From assembly GCA_027488865.1 (NCBI GenBank), contig JAIYAU010000060.1, positions 1-64,000 on the forward strand: a stretch of DNA of 64,000 nucleotides, in the 5' to 3' direction. Under the pieces are notes generated by a model that ran no database searches, had not been told where the DNA came from, and was given only the letters and a program-made list of their open reading frames with translations. Positions 17,335 to 26,857 of this stretch are shown here, one piece after another. Position 1 is the first letter of the stretch; the number at the start of each line of letters is the position of its first letter. Both the position numbers and the translations under genes were made by a program. The stretch is from Cytophagaceae bacterium. Lineage in GTDB: Bacteria; Bacteroidota; Bacteroidia; Cytophagales; UBA9547.

Positions 17335-17993
17335 CCCATTTGGTCTTTAGCTCACGGTTAGTATTAATTTTTTAATAAACATACTGGGAACCTGCAACAA
17401 TTGATTTAAGTTTCATCGCCCATGTGTAACCGCCAACAAGTTAGAAATAGGCGTTGATACATTTAGAATGGTAGTTCATTCTTCTGATTTTTGTTAACTT
17501 GTACTACCATTAAACCATTTTATGCACTAAGTTATTTAACACTTCTGAATCAATTTGTTGTGTCAAATAACTTACAATTGCACTGTTCAAATAAAACAAG
17601 CTTATTTTAGGGAAGGATTGGCCTTGAAGAAAATGCGATAAGAACTTCATAAAGTGGAGGGGTTAAGAAATGTTTGTTGTTTGAGTGAGGTAGGAAGCAT
17701 AACGTTTCAACCATTTCCAGCGTAACGTAATGAAATTGAGCATGTTATTTACAGCCTTGAATTTTTGGTTACTTTTTGTTTCAAGACAAAAAGTAAGAAA
17801 AGTTGCCCAAGAATCACGATTGTTAACATTGTAAATTTTCAAGATATACAAAATATATAATTCGCTAATGCATGAAATGTGTTAAATGAATATCACCTAC
17901 CTCTAAACTCGTTGTCGACTGAGATACCTGCCAATAAAGATGTAACAAATCCAGCCACTCCCAATTAATATTTCGAAATAGGTGCTAAATAAA
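17335..17993. other. Long intergenic region without a convincing gene
   Basis: About 660 bases between tRNA-Ser and the MATE gene hold no open reading frame that looks protein-like. The only structured element I can point to is the perfect inverted repeat at 17769-17796, listed separately. Confidence 0.6.
17769..17796. repeat. Perfect 11-bp inverted repeat
   Basis: TTACTTTTTGT (17769-17779) and ACAAAAAGTAA (17786-17796) are exact complements with a six-base spacer. There is no T-run behind either arm and no adjacent gene end (the MATE gene stops at 17994). Similar KVTKK-coding-like repeats are scattered in Bacteroidota genomes, so it may be one copy of a dispersed small repeat. That comparison is from memory. 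Confidence 0.6.
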
Positions 17994-19361
17994 CTAGACC
18001 TCAATCAATTGGTCTGATTTAACAACTAATGAAAACTGTGGATGTTTTATTTTTAAAAAAAATCTAGTAATTAAATAAACTGCAATTACTGTTAAGCCAA
18101 TCAAAAGTCCATACCAAACACCACTTAAGCCCACCTTCCAATTAAATGCTAACCAATAGCCAATGGGTAGGCCTATGGCCCAATAAGCCGTAGTTACCGC
18201 AACTGTTGGTATTTTTACATCATTAATTCCCCTTAAACAACCAAGTGCCACTACTTGCAGTCCGTCCGACAATTGAAAAAGACCCGCAATTAACAATAAC
18301 GACGAGGCCGCCTCCACAATCACCGGATTGTGAATATAAAATGTTGGCAGTTCATTATTAAAAATAAAAAAAACACTGGCGGTGATTAGGTTATATATCA
18401 CAACCATAAAAATGGAAACAAATGCTGCCCTACGCATTCCAGACACATCTCTATTTCCAAACTTGTTACCAACCCTTACAGTGGCGGCAGCACCTATGCC
18501 CGTAGCTCCCATGTAGGCAACAGCAGCTATATTTAATGCAATTTGATGTGCATCAATTTCATTGGCGCCTATCCACCCTATCATTATCGCTGCAGCGCCA
18601 AATGCACCCGATTCCATAATCATTTGGGAACCCACTGGTAGACTTATTTTGATCATTTTAAGTGCAGTTATCTTGTCTAATTTATCAAAAAGGTTTTGAA
18701 TATTAAATCGATAGTTAACAAACCTTGGATCAAAAACCACAACAGCAATCATGGCAACTGCCATAAAAAGTCTTGCGAAAAAAGTGGCAATTGCAATACC
18801 TACCAAACCATAGTTATTAATTAACAGAAAAATCAAGCCGATATTTAAAATATTACCTACCAGACTTATAGCCATAGATTCTTTAGTAATCGATAGCCCT
18901 TCAGCAAATTGTTTAAAGGTTTGAAATATCAATAAAGGAATAATAGACAACGATAATGTTTCATAAAATGGAATGGCTAATTTAATCACATTAATGGGCT
19001 GATTGAGAAAATATAATAATGGTCCAGACAAGGCAAGTATTATAAACAGAGCTATGCCGATAACACAGTTTAAAATCAAACTATGCCTTAATAAATGTTT
19101 TATTAAAGCTTGATTATTACCACCTACAGCTTGCGCAACAAGTGGCGTAACACCATATGAAATACCAATGCCAAACATCATGATAGGGATAAATACAGAG
19201 GTGGCTACAGTAGCTGCCGCCATGGCCTCATCTCCCAGACTGCCACTCATGATCGTGTCTGTCACTCCAACAAGCATATGCCCAAACTGGCTAGCAGCTA
19301 CCGGAAGTGCAATCATCAAGCTTAACTTAAATTCTTGCCAAAATAACCTAGAAAGGCCCAT
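17994..19361 (-). CDS. MATE family multidrug/cation exporter
   Basis: This 455-residue inner-membrane protein has about twelve hydrophobic segments in two homologous halves. It shows MATE/NorM marks: the early VTDTIMSGSLG segment, GVTPLVAQAVG in the first half and the GIGAAATVRVGNKFG counterpart in the second half. Such exporters use a sodium or proton gradient to expel cationic drugs and metabolites. It begins 19 bases after the stop of the small membrane protein gene, so the two probably share a transcript. Confidence 0.93.
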   Translation of the reverse strand: MGLSRLFWQEFKLSLMIALPVAASQFGHMLVGVTDTIMSGSLGDEAMAAATVATSVFIPIMMFGIGISYGVTPLVAQAVGGNNQALIKHLLRHSLILNCVIGIALFIILALSGPLLYFLNQPINVIKLAIPFYETLSLSIIPLLIFQTFKQFAEGLSITKESMAISLVGNILNIGLIFLLINNYGLVGIAIATFFARLFMAVAMIAVVVFDPRFVNYRFNIQNLFDKLDKITALKMIKISLPVGSQMIMESGAFGAAAIMIGWIGANEIDAHQIALNIAAVAYMGATGIGAAATVRVGNKFGNRDVSGMRRAAFVSIFMVVIYNLITASVFFIFNNELPTFYIHNPVIVEAASSLLLIAGLFQLSDGLQVVALGCLRGINDVKIPTVAVTTAYWAIGLPIGYWLAFNWKVGLSGVWYGLLIGLTVIAVYLITRFFLKIKHPQFSLVVKSDQLIEV

Positions 19362-19380
19362 ATATTTTTAATTGTGTAGG

Positions 19381-19701
19381 TTATGGGCGAATAAGCTGTG
19401 AGGAGTCGCTTGTTTGTTCTTGATTTTCATAATTTCTACCGGGGCCATTGTACTTACCCTTGGTTGTAAACATGTAAATACTGGCGATTATTTCAATCAA
19501 AATGGCATACATTAAAAATTGTTTAAGCCAAGTTGGTGTTTGTTTTTTATAAAAAGCATATCCAACTGAAGCTATTATTAATATACCTAATACGACCACT
19601 AACATAGTAACGCTCTTATCAGCAGGATTAGGTTTGAACGTTTGCGCCTGTAAAATACTACCTATGTAACAAGCAAAAAATAAAGCACTCATCTTTTTCA
19701 T
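19381..19701 (-). CDS. Small membrane protein of unknown function
   Basis: This 106-residue protein has a signal peptide (about 1-19, ending LQA before Q) and two membrane helices (about 30-51 and 60-80), with a polar glycine/asparagine/glutamine-rich C-terminus. I do not recognise the family. It sits 19 bases upstream of the MATE exporter gene. A TATCTTTG box (19713-19706, minus strand) lies only five bases before the ATG, so the transcript may be nearly leaderless or the true start may be the second Met (19692). Confidence 0.65.
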   Translation of the reverse strand: MKKMSALFFACYIGSILQAQTFKPNPADKSVTMLVVVLGILIIASVGYAFYKKQTPTWLKQFLMYAILIEIIASIYMFTTKGKYNGPGRNYENQEQTSDSSQLIRP

Positions 19702-19833
19702 GACTCAAAGATAGGGACAATAAATTGTAAATGAATTGAAAAAGGATGCATTTGAAAAATCAAAAATTTAAACTTAGTAGTTACATATCAACATTGTTTC
19801 TTTCAACATCTATAATATGTCCAAAAAAATAAT

Positions 19834-19866
19834 AAAAATGGGATGGCTAACACAGTTAACCATCCC
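19834..19866 (-). terminator. Rho-independent terminator of secDF
   Basis: On the minus strand a 12-bp stem (19866-19855 with 19851-19840, one G-U pair) closes a three-base loop and is followed by ATTTTTATT. It begins 23 bases after the secDF stop codon. Confidence 0.85.
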
Positions 19867-19888
19867 ATCCAAAACAGTTTACTAGTAC

Positions 19889-22800
19889 CTACTTTTTATC
19901 TAAACTAACTTTCCTTTTGCCCTGATCTGCACCGCTACCTAGTGAATTGGCAGAGGCCGCTTCAATTCCTTTTCTACCTAAATCCAACACAATTGGTGAT
20001 GCAATAAATATGGTAGAATAAGATCCGAAGAACAATCCGAATAACAACGCAAATGAAAACCCTGCAAGTACCTCACCTCCAAATATATAAAGTACAATTA
20101 ATACAACAAATACAGTTAGGGCGGTAATAATCGTACGACTAAATGTTTGGTTAATGGCATCATTTAACACCTTTTCAAGATCGGTATTAGGATTAGCATT
20201 TATATTTTCTCTAATCCTGTCAAAGATTACCACCGTGTCATTGATAGAGTAACCAATCAACGTAAGAATAGCTGCTATCATGATCTGATCTATTTCATAA
20301 ACCACGCCAAACATGGCAAAAATTCCTAATACTGCTATTACAGCAAGCACATCATGAAATAAAGCTATTACCGCACCAGCACTAAAGCTCACATTTCTAA
20401 ACCTTATCAATACATAAACGAAAATCACTAATAAAGCTAATGCTATGGCCAAATAAGATTTATTCTTAATTTCATCTGCCACCGTGGCACCCACTTTAGA
20501 GGAGCTTAACACTTCCGGATGATCGTTGCTAAATTTTTTCAAACCTTCATTTAAGCCTGCAAGCACCTGTGCATCAGCTTCATTAGCATCGTTTTCAGCC
20601 AAGAAACTGGTAGTGATTTTTAATTTGGTATTTGAACCATAAGTTTTAACCTCAGTACCTGCATTTTTGAAATTTTTCATCATTTCTGAACGCACTTCCG
20701 AAGCTGACACGTATTTATCAAATTGTACAATATAAGATCTACCTCCTTTAAAATCAACACCCAGTGCTAATCCACCTTTAATGGCAATACAAGTAAAACC
20801 AACTACAATTAACGCAGCAGAAGCCATATAGGCCTTTTTTCTATTACCAATTATATTAAACTTGGTTTCTTTAAACAATCCTTTAGAAAAACCCGTTGAG
20901 AACGAATTTTCAGTGATGCCATTTTTAGAAGTTGCCATCCACTCAATAATCAACCTTGAAATATAAACGGCTGTAAAAAAAGATGTTAAAATACCAATGA
21001 TTAACGTAACAGCAAAACCTTGTACAGGTCCTGTACCTAATAGCGCCAAGATAACACCAGTCAAAAATGTGGTTACGTTGGAGTCAAAGATGGAGCTAAA
21101 TGCTTTGGCATACCCAGTTTTTATGGCAGTGGTTATGTCTATTCCCAAGGACAGTTCTTCTCGTATACGTTCAAAAATAAGTACGTTAGCATCCACTGAC
21201 ATACCCATAGTAAGTACGATACCTGCTATACCAGGCAAAGTTAATACAGCACCACCAGGGAGCTGGACCATGACACCAAAAATAAAGAAAATGTTAAATA
21301 ACAAGGCCACATCTGCTACAAAACCGCCTTTGCTGTAATAGATTACCATAAATATAATAACTGCAAGTACCCCAACTAAAGAAGATAATAAACCTTGGTT
21401 GATAGACTCTTGACCCAAAGTAGGACCTACAATAGCTTCTTCAACTATTTTAACTGGGGCAGGCATACGACCAGATTTTAATTTATTAGCCATATCTTTG
21501 GCTTCGTCGATGGTAAAACTACCAGTGATAGAAGAAGTACCAGACGGTATTTCACCTTCGACATTAGGTGCAGAAAGTATGTACCCATCTAATGCTATAG
21601 CTATTCGTCTGTTGGTGTTATCGCGGGTCATATTTCGCCATACTTTAGCACCTTCTGGATTCATCTGCATCCCTACACCTTGTTTGCCATTTACTACATC
21701 CCAATAAGCATTGGTAATTACCTTACCATCTAGTCTAGCTTTGCCATCACGTGTGTTCTTAAGCATGTATAAATCAATAGCCATTTCAGCACCTGGGTCA
21801 GATTTGGCACCAAATGCAAAACGAACGTTCGCAGGGAAAATACCACGTAGTTTAGCCTCTCTTAAGAGTTTATTTATTTTAGAGGTATCTTTTTTTGGAA
21901 CTATAATTCTACCATCGTTCGATTGATCTTGAAATGGAATAATTTGGAAATATTTACTAAATAACGAACTGGCTTTTTGTGTAGTATCCTTTTTAGCAGA
22001 ATCACCTTTTGCCTTTGTTTGATCTGACAGTTTGTTGGTATCATTAGAAGCAGCCAAGGGATTTAAGTTTTCCTTTTTGCTAGTATCCGCCAAACTTGGC
22101 TCAGCTGATAATTTGTTTTCTGTAACACTATCAGCCAACGAAGTTTTAGAAGTTTTTTCTATCGAAACCAAATAATCGTTTAATTTGGTTAGATATTGGT
22201 AAGTTTCGCCAAGTTTCCATACTTCCCAAAACTCAAGATTAGCCGAACTCTGTACTAAGTCACGCACCCTTGCTGGATTATTAACGCCAGGTAGTTCAAT
22301 TTGGATTCTATTTGTACCTTTAATACGTTGTATGTTCGGCTGAATAGTACCAAACTGGTCAATACGTGTTCTGATAATGTCATAAGACCTTTCAATAGAG
22401 CCATCTAGTTCACTATCAATCACTCTTAACACTTGGTCGTCGTTAGAATTAAAATCAATACGTCCTTTAGTAGATGAATTCGCAAAAATGGAACTTAATT
22501 TAGTACCCGGACTTAACTCATTAAAAGCTTCTTTAAACAATATGGTAAACTTTCTTTGGTCAGTTTTGGCCTTTTCTTGCGCTTGAGCCAAAGCTTGGTT
22601 AAACCCAGGATTATTGGAATTGTTGGCTAAAACACGTACAATTTCCACAGGTGATACTTCTACTGTTACATGCATACCACCTTGTAAATCTAGACCAAGT
22701 TGAAGCTCTTGTTTCTTAATTTTTGAATAGGTGTACTCAAGACCTAAAATTTCAAAAACGGGCTCATTCCAAACTGAATCGAGGTAATATTGCTTTTTAC

Positions 22801-22945
22801 TATAATCTATATTGCCCTTTTTATCAGTGCCAAATGCCTCAGCATCTTTTTGAACTCCATTTGATATCCATGTAAAGGATAAAAAGTAAAGCGATAATAA
22901 CGATACTAAGACCGAAACCGCTATGATTAACGACTTGTTTTTCAT
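19889..22945 (-). CDS. secDF: Protein translocase SecDF fusion
   Basis: This 1018-residue fusion of SecD and SecF uses the proton gradient to pull proteins through SecYEG. The SecD half has a first membrane helix (about 5-25), LGLDLQGGMHVTVEV (about 83-97), the P1 domain and the TMGMSVDANVLIFERIREEL helix. The SecF half has LGVDFKGGRSYIVQF and the paired LIGYSINDTVVIFDRIRE helix. Residues about 262-328 are a Ser/Lys/Asp/Thr-rich low-complexity insert within P1. Fused SecDF of this length is usual in Bacteroidota. A strong terminator follows. Confidence 0.97.
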   Translation of the reverse strand: MKNKSLIIAVSVLVSLLSLYFLSFTWISNGVQKDAEAFGTDKKGNIDYSKKQYYLDSVWNEPVFEILGLEYTYSKIKKQELQLGLDLQGGMHVTVEVSPVEIVRVLANNSNNPGFNQALAQAQEKAKTDQRKFTILFKEAFNELSPGTKLSSIFANSSTKGRIDFNSNDDQVLRVIDSELDGSIERSYDIIRTRIDQFGTIQPNIQRIKGTNRIQIELPGVNNPARVRDLVQSSANLEFWEVWKLGETYQYLTKLNDYLVSIEKTSKTSLADSVTENKLSAEPSLADTSKKENLNPLAASNDTNKLSDQTKAKGDSAKKDTTQKASSLFSKYFQIIPFQDQSNDGRIIVPKKDTSKINKLLREAKLRGIFPANVRFAFGAKSDPGAEMAIDLYMLKNTRDGKARLDGKVITNAYWDVVNGKQGVGMQMNPEGAKVWRNMTRDNTNRRIAIALDGYILSAPNVEGEIPSGTSSITGSFTIDEAKDMANKLKSGRMPAPVKIVEEAIVGPTLGQESINQGLLSSLVGVLAVIIFMVIYYSKGGFVADVALLFNIFFIFGVMVQLPGGAVLTLPGIAGIVLTMGMSVDANVLIFERIREELSLGIDITTAIKTGYAKAFSSIFDSNVTTFLTGVILALLGTGPVQGFAVTLIIGILTSFFTAVYISRLIIEWMATSKNGITENSFSTGFSKGLFKETKFNIIGNRKKAYMASAALIVVGFTCIAIKGGLALGVDFKGGRSYIVQFDKYVSASEVRSEMMKNFKNAGTEVKTYGSNTKLKITTSFLAENDANEADAQVLAGLNEGLKKFSNDHPEVLSSSKVGATVADEIKNKSYLAIALALLVIFVYVLIRFRNVSFSAGAVIALFHDVLAVIAVLGIFAMFGVVYEIDQIMIAAILTLIGYSINDTVVIFDRIRENINANPNTDLEKVLNDAINQTFSRTIITALTVFVVLIVLYIFGGEVLAGFSFALLFGLFFGSYSTIFIASPIVLDLGRKGIEAASANSLGSGADQGKRKVSLDKK

Positions 22946-23054
22946 AATAATTTAAGATGGTAATAATTTGCCCTAGTTTAAAGTCACGGGCGATTGATGA
23001 AAATAATTGAATTAAAGAAAATTAAATATAATGTTAGAATACCTATATGAAATT

Positions 23055-23405
23055 CTATGGTGCTTGTGGAGATATGAAAACTGGAAACAAACATTCCAAA
23101 TAGGTATTTTTTATAAAATCACCAGCTTTTAAATAAATAGAACAGTGTTTTACAACTATAAAATAGACTTGTCTAAAATTAAAAACAAATATTTGCCCAA
23201 AATCAAAATTTAAAGCAGGAATTACCGCTTCTTGTTGCGTTGATGATTTTATTATTTCTTGATTCGGAACACTTTTTTTTGTTTTAACACCAGTTTCTTG
23301 TTTTACCAGAAAACTCACATTCATAAAAAGAAAAGAAGTCACCAACACAATGGCAAAAATGCCCTTGAATAAAATCTTTGCTGATATGTTAAAACTACTT
23401 TTCAT
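23055..23405 (-). CDS. Hypothetical small membrane-associated protein
   Basis: This 116-residue protein has an N-terminal hydrophobic segment (about 13-34), a polar stretch and a second hydrophobic/aromatic segment (about 66-95, with FDFGQIFVFNFRQVYFIV). I recognise no family. The start is ATG and the reading is uninterrupted, with codon use similar to its neighbours. It stands alone between secDF and a divergent gene. Confidence 0.5.
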   Translation of the reverse strand: MKSSFNISAKILFKGIFAIVLVTSFLFMNVSFLVKQETGVKTKKSVPNQEIIKSSTQQEAVIPALNFDFGQIFVFNFRQVYFIVVKHCSIYLKAGDFIKNTYLECLFPVFISPQAP

Positions 23406-23510
23406 TTTTGAGTGGGCAAATGTACATAAAAATATATACTAGTCAATATTTTACAAACAGAGTTTTGTTGATTCAGTATTATAATATACCTTTAATTATA
23501 TTTTGTTTTC

Positions 23511-24638
23511 ATGAGAATACTTTTGTTTTGTTGTTTATTACCGTGCGTGATGGTATTACATGCACAACATACCTTATGGGTAGGTGCAGAGTTGGACGCG
23601 GCCGTACCAGTTGGCAACATGTATAAAAATGACAAAAACATATTAAAACCACGATTTGGAATGCAATTTGGAGGCCACCTCCTTGTGCAATACAAAATAG
23701 GCAACAGGGTAGGTCTTGAAGTAGGTGCAGGACAAAACTATGTTTATCAGCAATTTAAAGATCAAAAGTTTAAAGAAGAACACGAAAACAAATATGAGGT
23801 GTTAATGAAAGTAAATAATTACTTCACCTCATATCAAGCTAGTTTACAGTACTGCCAACCAATTCCAGGAAGTTATGTTAACTTGTACTTTTTAGGCGGA
23901 TTGAGATGGAATCAGTTTGGAACAAGCCAAGATGAAAAGTCTAAATATTATCCACCTGACGGCACTACAATAAAATTCAAAAACAACTATTTTGGCTCAA
24001 ATAAAACAGTTTTATCAGAAGCTGGGGTACAAATTGTTACAGATGACGAATACAATATGTTCACCTTAGGATTACAATATAACTTGGGATTAAGCGATAT
24101 GATGCGCGGAGAATTGATAACGACCAACCCTAAAAACGAAGTAATACACAGTGACTATGTCACAAGCGTAGGTTCTTATATAGGTGTGGTTTTCAAATAT
24201 CACTTTAAAACACTTCATAAACAAAAAACGGATAAGACCCTACTGCCAGTAGCAGAAGATAAAAACAAACCAAAAAATCCTGTAGACAATAGCCAAAGGA
24301 AACTTGTTGTAAAACAGAGCATAAAAGTAAAACAACGACAAATCACAATTAACATCATTGAGCAATACCGAGAAGATAATGATATTGTATCTATAATGCT
24401 TAATGACAACTGGATTATTAAGAACTATACAGTTATCAAAAAGCCAAAAACAATTGTGGTTGATTTAAAACCTGGCAGAAACGTACTAGTATTTCATGCA
24501 GAAAATTTGGGCACGATTCCACCCAACACGGCTACAATTATGGTAATAGACGGAGCCAAAAAATATAAAATAGATATGCGCTCTACCTTAGACACCAGCG
24601 AAATGATTGAAATATTTTATGATCCATTTGGTAAATAA
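23511..24638 (+). CDS. Outer-membrane beta-barrel-like protein with C-terminal beta domain
   Basis: This 375-residue secreted protein has a signal peptide (1-18, ending LHA before Q). Residues about 20-235 alternate short polar and aromatic strands (for example FGMQFGGHLLVQYKIG and VGSYIGVVFKYHF) as in PorT/OmpA-like eight-stranded barrels. A lysine-rich linker follows. Residues about 275-375 form a separate domain (DNDIVSIMLNDNWI, LKPGRNVLVFHAENLG, PPNTATIMV) that also occurs at the end of the next gene. Function is unknown. Confidence 0.8.
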   Translation: MRILLFCCLLPCVMVLHAQHTLWVGAELDAAVPVGNMYKNDKNILKPRFGMQFGGHLLVQYKIGNRVGLEVGAGQNYVYQQFKDQKFKEEHENKYEVLMKVNNYFTSYQASLQYCQPIPGSYVNLYFLGGLRWNQFGTSQDEKSKYYPPDGTTIKFKNNYFGSNKTVLSEAGVQIVTDDEYNMFTLGLQYNLGLSDMMRGELITTNPKNEVIHSDYVTSVGSYIGVVFKYHFKTLHKQKTDKTLLPVAEDKNKPKNPVDNSQRKLVVKQSIKVKQRQITINIIEQYREDNDIVSIMLNDNWIIKNYTVIKKPKTIVVDLKPGRNVLVFHAENLGTIPPNTATIMVIDGAKKYKIDMRSTLDTSEMIEIFYDPFGK

Positions 24639-24683
24639 AATTGGTTTAGTTTTTGTTAATTAAAAGATCTTAAAGATTAGTTC

Positions 24684-25523
24684 ATGCAAATTCAAAAATT
24701 GTTAATTGCGGTTATACTATTATACTGTACTTTCTTTTTTATAAGCTGTCGCAAGAAAAGTCTTTCACTTGAAATAAAAGAAATTGAATGTAAAAATTTA
24801 GAATTAAAAAACGCTACCGGCACCCTACAATTTAATTCATGCTTTAATTCCAAGAATAATATTAATCAACCTTTGACACAAAATATAAAAATTAGATTTG
24901 AACATGCTAATAAAAAGGCATGTTTGGACTACCTAAAGTTAAATGCGAAATTCAAAACTGCCAATGGTGTTAATATTAATAATGTTACTTATAAAAACGA
25001 ATACTTATCATCCGACCCTGAGGTAGTATTAACCGACAGCTACATGGAGGTTTTATTTACCTATACTCTTAGTAATCAGGCAGATGCTAACAACTTAAAT
25101 ACTGTTGAAATTGAATTATACTCTGAAAATGAAATTCAAAACAGAAGTAATACTGTTAATCTTGTTGTAATTCTGGCCTGTCCTTTAACTACCAATAATG
25201 GAATCCCATATAATGTGGTTCAAAATGTTAATGTAAACAGCAATACTGTAAACTTGAGTTTTGCGGACTACTCTGCCGAAGATGGCGATATAATTGATGT
25301 TTATTTAAATGGAGACAAGGTAATCTCTAGTTTGACTATCTTAAATAATCCCAAATTCTATACATTTACCATTAATTCAGGCACAAACACACTTGTAGTA
25401 ATCGCACTTAACGAAGGCAGCAGCTCCCCTAACACTTGTCAAGTACAAGTAAATAATGGAAGTGGTATAAACTTAACTCCAGGCTTATCGACAGGACAAG
25501 CAATAAACATAAAATTTCAATAA
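24684..25523 (+). CDS. Lipoprotein sharing the C-terminal domain of its neighbour
   Basis: This 279-residue lipoprotein has a hydrophobic leader and lipobox (FISC, Cys22). Residues about 25-165 form an all-beta region with no name I know. Residues about 180-279 repeat the C-terminal domain of the preceding gene: a DYSAEDGDIIDVYLNGDKV start, SGTNTLVVIALNEG and SSPNTCQVQV. The two genes are 45 bases apart and probably an operon. The shared domain suggests related envelope roles. Confidence 0.8.
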   Translation: MQIQKLLIAVILLYCTFFFISCRKKSLSLEIKEIECKNLELKNATGTLQFNSCFNSKNNINQPLTQNIKIRFEHANKKACLDYLKLNAKFKTANGVNINNVTYKNEYLSSDPEVVLTDSYMEVLFTYTLSNQADANNLNTVEIELYSENEIQNRSNTVNLVVILACPLTTNNGIPYNVVQNVNVNSNTVNLSFADYSAEDGDIIDVYLNGDKVISSLTILNNPKFYTFTINSGTNTLVVIALNEGSSSPNTCQVQVNNGSGINLTPGLSTGQAINIKFQ

Positions 25524-25754
25524 CAAATTCTACTTCAAATATCTAGTAACTTATAAAAAATGTGCAAATCTTACTAGGATTTAATATTGGAATGGAATGT
25601 TCATTAATACATACTTAAAAGTTAAATAACATATAGGTAGAAAGTATTCATTAAAGTGTTGTCGAAAATTCTAATAAATAATATCAATAAATAATTTTTA
25701 CTCAACTTCCAAACCAATTTGTTTGTATTTACAACTGGACAAAAGCCTTTAAAA

Positions 25755-25789
25755 CAAAAAAACCTGTCGCAAAGCGGCAGGCTTTTTTG
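25755..25789. terminator. Bidirectional rho-independent terminator
   Basis: An 8-bp stem (25763-25770 with 25774-25781, one G-T pair) with a three-base loop is flanked by an A-run on the left and a T-run on the right. It can therefore end transcription from both convergent genes: the lipoprotein on the left and the cysteine-rich protein on the right. Confidence 0.85.
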
Positions 25790-25810
25790 AAAATTAAACC
25801 CTAAACTAAC

Positions 25811-26086
25811 CTATTTTAATTCTTCAGTACTTTTGGTTGTTTCAGCTTTGGCAGTACAACACTTCTTTGATTTTTTTGAAGATTTCTCACAACTTGAATC
25901 ATCTTTTTTAGCCGAGCAACAAGATTTTTTTTCGGCTTGACCACAACTTTTTTCTTCTTTCTTGCTTGAGCAACAAGATTTTTTAGACTTTTCTTTATCT
26001 TTATCGAAGTTAGCAGCATTAATACTACCAATTGTAAAGAATAATAGTAACGATATAATAGGAATTAGATTTTTCATATCCTTCAT
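25811..26086 (-). CDS. Small secreted cysteine/lysine-rich protein
   Basis: This 91-residue protein has a signal peptide (about 1-24, ending INA before A). The mature part holds eight cysteines as SCCS, SCG, SCCS, SCE and KCC, within a repeated pattern K-S-C-C-S-x-K-K-D/E-D/E. The rest is almost all Lys, Ser and Glu. Paired cysteines in a lysine-rich periplasmic peptide suggest metal binding or disulfide crosslinking, but no known family is recognised. Another open frame on the same strand overlaps it and lacks a signal peptide. The bidirectional terminator lies downstream. Confidence 0.75.
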   Translation of the reverse strand: MKDMKNLIPIISLLLFFTIGSINAANFDKDKEKSKKSCCSSKKEEKSCGQAEKKSCCSAKKDDSSCEKSSKKSKKCCTAKAETTKSTEELK

Positions 26087-26206
26087 TTAGAATGTAAAAT
26101 TATAAATATTTTTTGAATTTATAATAGGAAAACGATAAAATTTCTAATTAAGTTCACTTGAGTTAATCAAAAAACGACAAATATTCAATAGTTTCATTAT
26201 TATCCT

Positions 26207-26214
26207 TATATTTG
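26207..26214 (+). promoter_or_regulatory. Candidate -7 box for the OmpH-like gene (TATATTTG)
   Basis: TATATTTG matches TAnnTTTG and lies 17 bases before the ATG at 26232. No clear TTTG is present at the expected upstream distance. Confidence 0.4.
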
Positions 26215-26231
26215 AAGTTTATTTTTAAATT

Positions 26232-26855
26232 ATGTTGAATAAAATTTTAATTGCCTCTAATATCCTTTTGGTTTTGGCCGTAGGATTTTTATATTTCAAG
26301 CAGTTTTCTAATAACTCTGCAACATTCATGCCACAGTCTAATGATTCCACTTCGACGGAGGCAATTAATCCTACAGATATTAAGAAGTCTAAAATTGTTT
26401 TTGTCAATTCAGATTCTCTTTTAGAAAATTACGAGTATTATAAAGTTTTGATCCAAGATTTAGAGGCAAGAAAAAGACGTATAGAGGGGCAATTCGAAAC
26501 TCAAGCAAGATCTTTACAGTCTCAAATTGAGACTTATCAGCAAAAAGGTAAGCTAGGTACTCTTACTGCAGAGGAAATTGAATCTACCGAAATGCGTTTA
26601 ATGAAACAAAGGGACGATATTATTAAAACCCGTGATGAACAACTCGGTCGATTAATGGGCGAAGAAAAAGAAATGACAGAGAAGCTTTTTGATAAAATTT
26701 ATGCCTATGTTAAAAAATATAACGAAAAAACTGGTTATCAGTTTGTATTAGGATATAATAGAGGCAGTGGAATATTGTTTGCTGATAACTCTCTTGATAT
26801 TACTAAGGATATCGTGGATGGTCTCAATAGCGAATATAAGTCCATTAAAAAGTAG
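26232..26855 (+). CDS. OmpH/Skp-like periplasmic chaperone
   Basis: This 207-residue protein has an N-terminal membrane anchor (about 5-22). It then has the OmpH start strand KIVFVNSDSLLENY, a long coiled coil (about 75-155) and the closing strand YQFVLGYNRGSGILFAD. Skp-type chaperones keep outer-membrane proteins soluble in the periplasm. The N-terminus looks like an uncleaved anchor. It converges with rnz, with only two bases between the stop codons. Confidence 0.88.
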   Translation: MLNKILIASNILLVLAVGFLYFKQFSNNSATFMPQSNDSTSTEAINPTDIKKSKIVFVNSDSLLENYEYYKVLIQDLEARKRRIEGQFETQARSLQSQIETYQQKGKLGTLTAEEIESTEMRLMKQRDDIIKTRDEQLGRLMGEEKEMTEKLFDKIYAYVKKYNEKTGYQFVLGYNRGSGILFADNSLDITKDIVDGLNSEYKSIKK

Positions 26856-26857
26856 AC

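Noticed and set aside
17663..17851. 62-residue open frame in the gene-free region
   Set aside because: It runs through the inverted repeat and resembles no protein family. There is no start context.
25816..26031. Lysine-rich open frame overlapping the cysteine-rich gene
   Set aside because: It is the same strand in another frame, starts inside the signal-peptide region of the real gene, has no signal peptide, and its composition follows from the repeated codons of the other frame.
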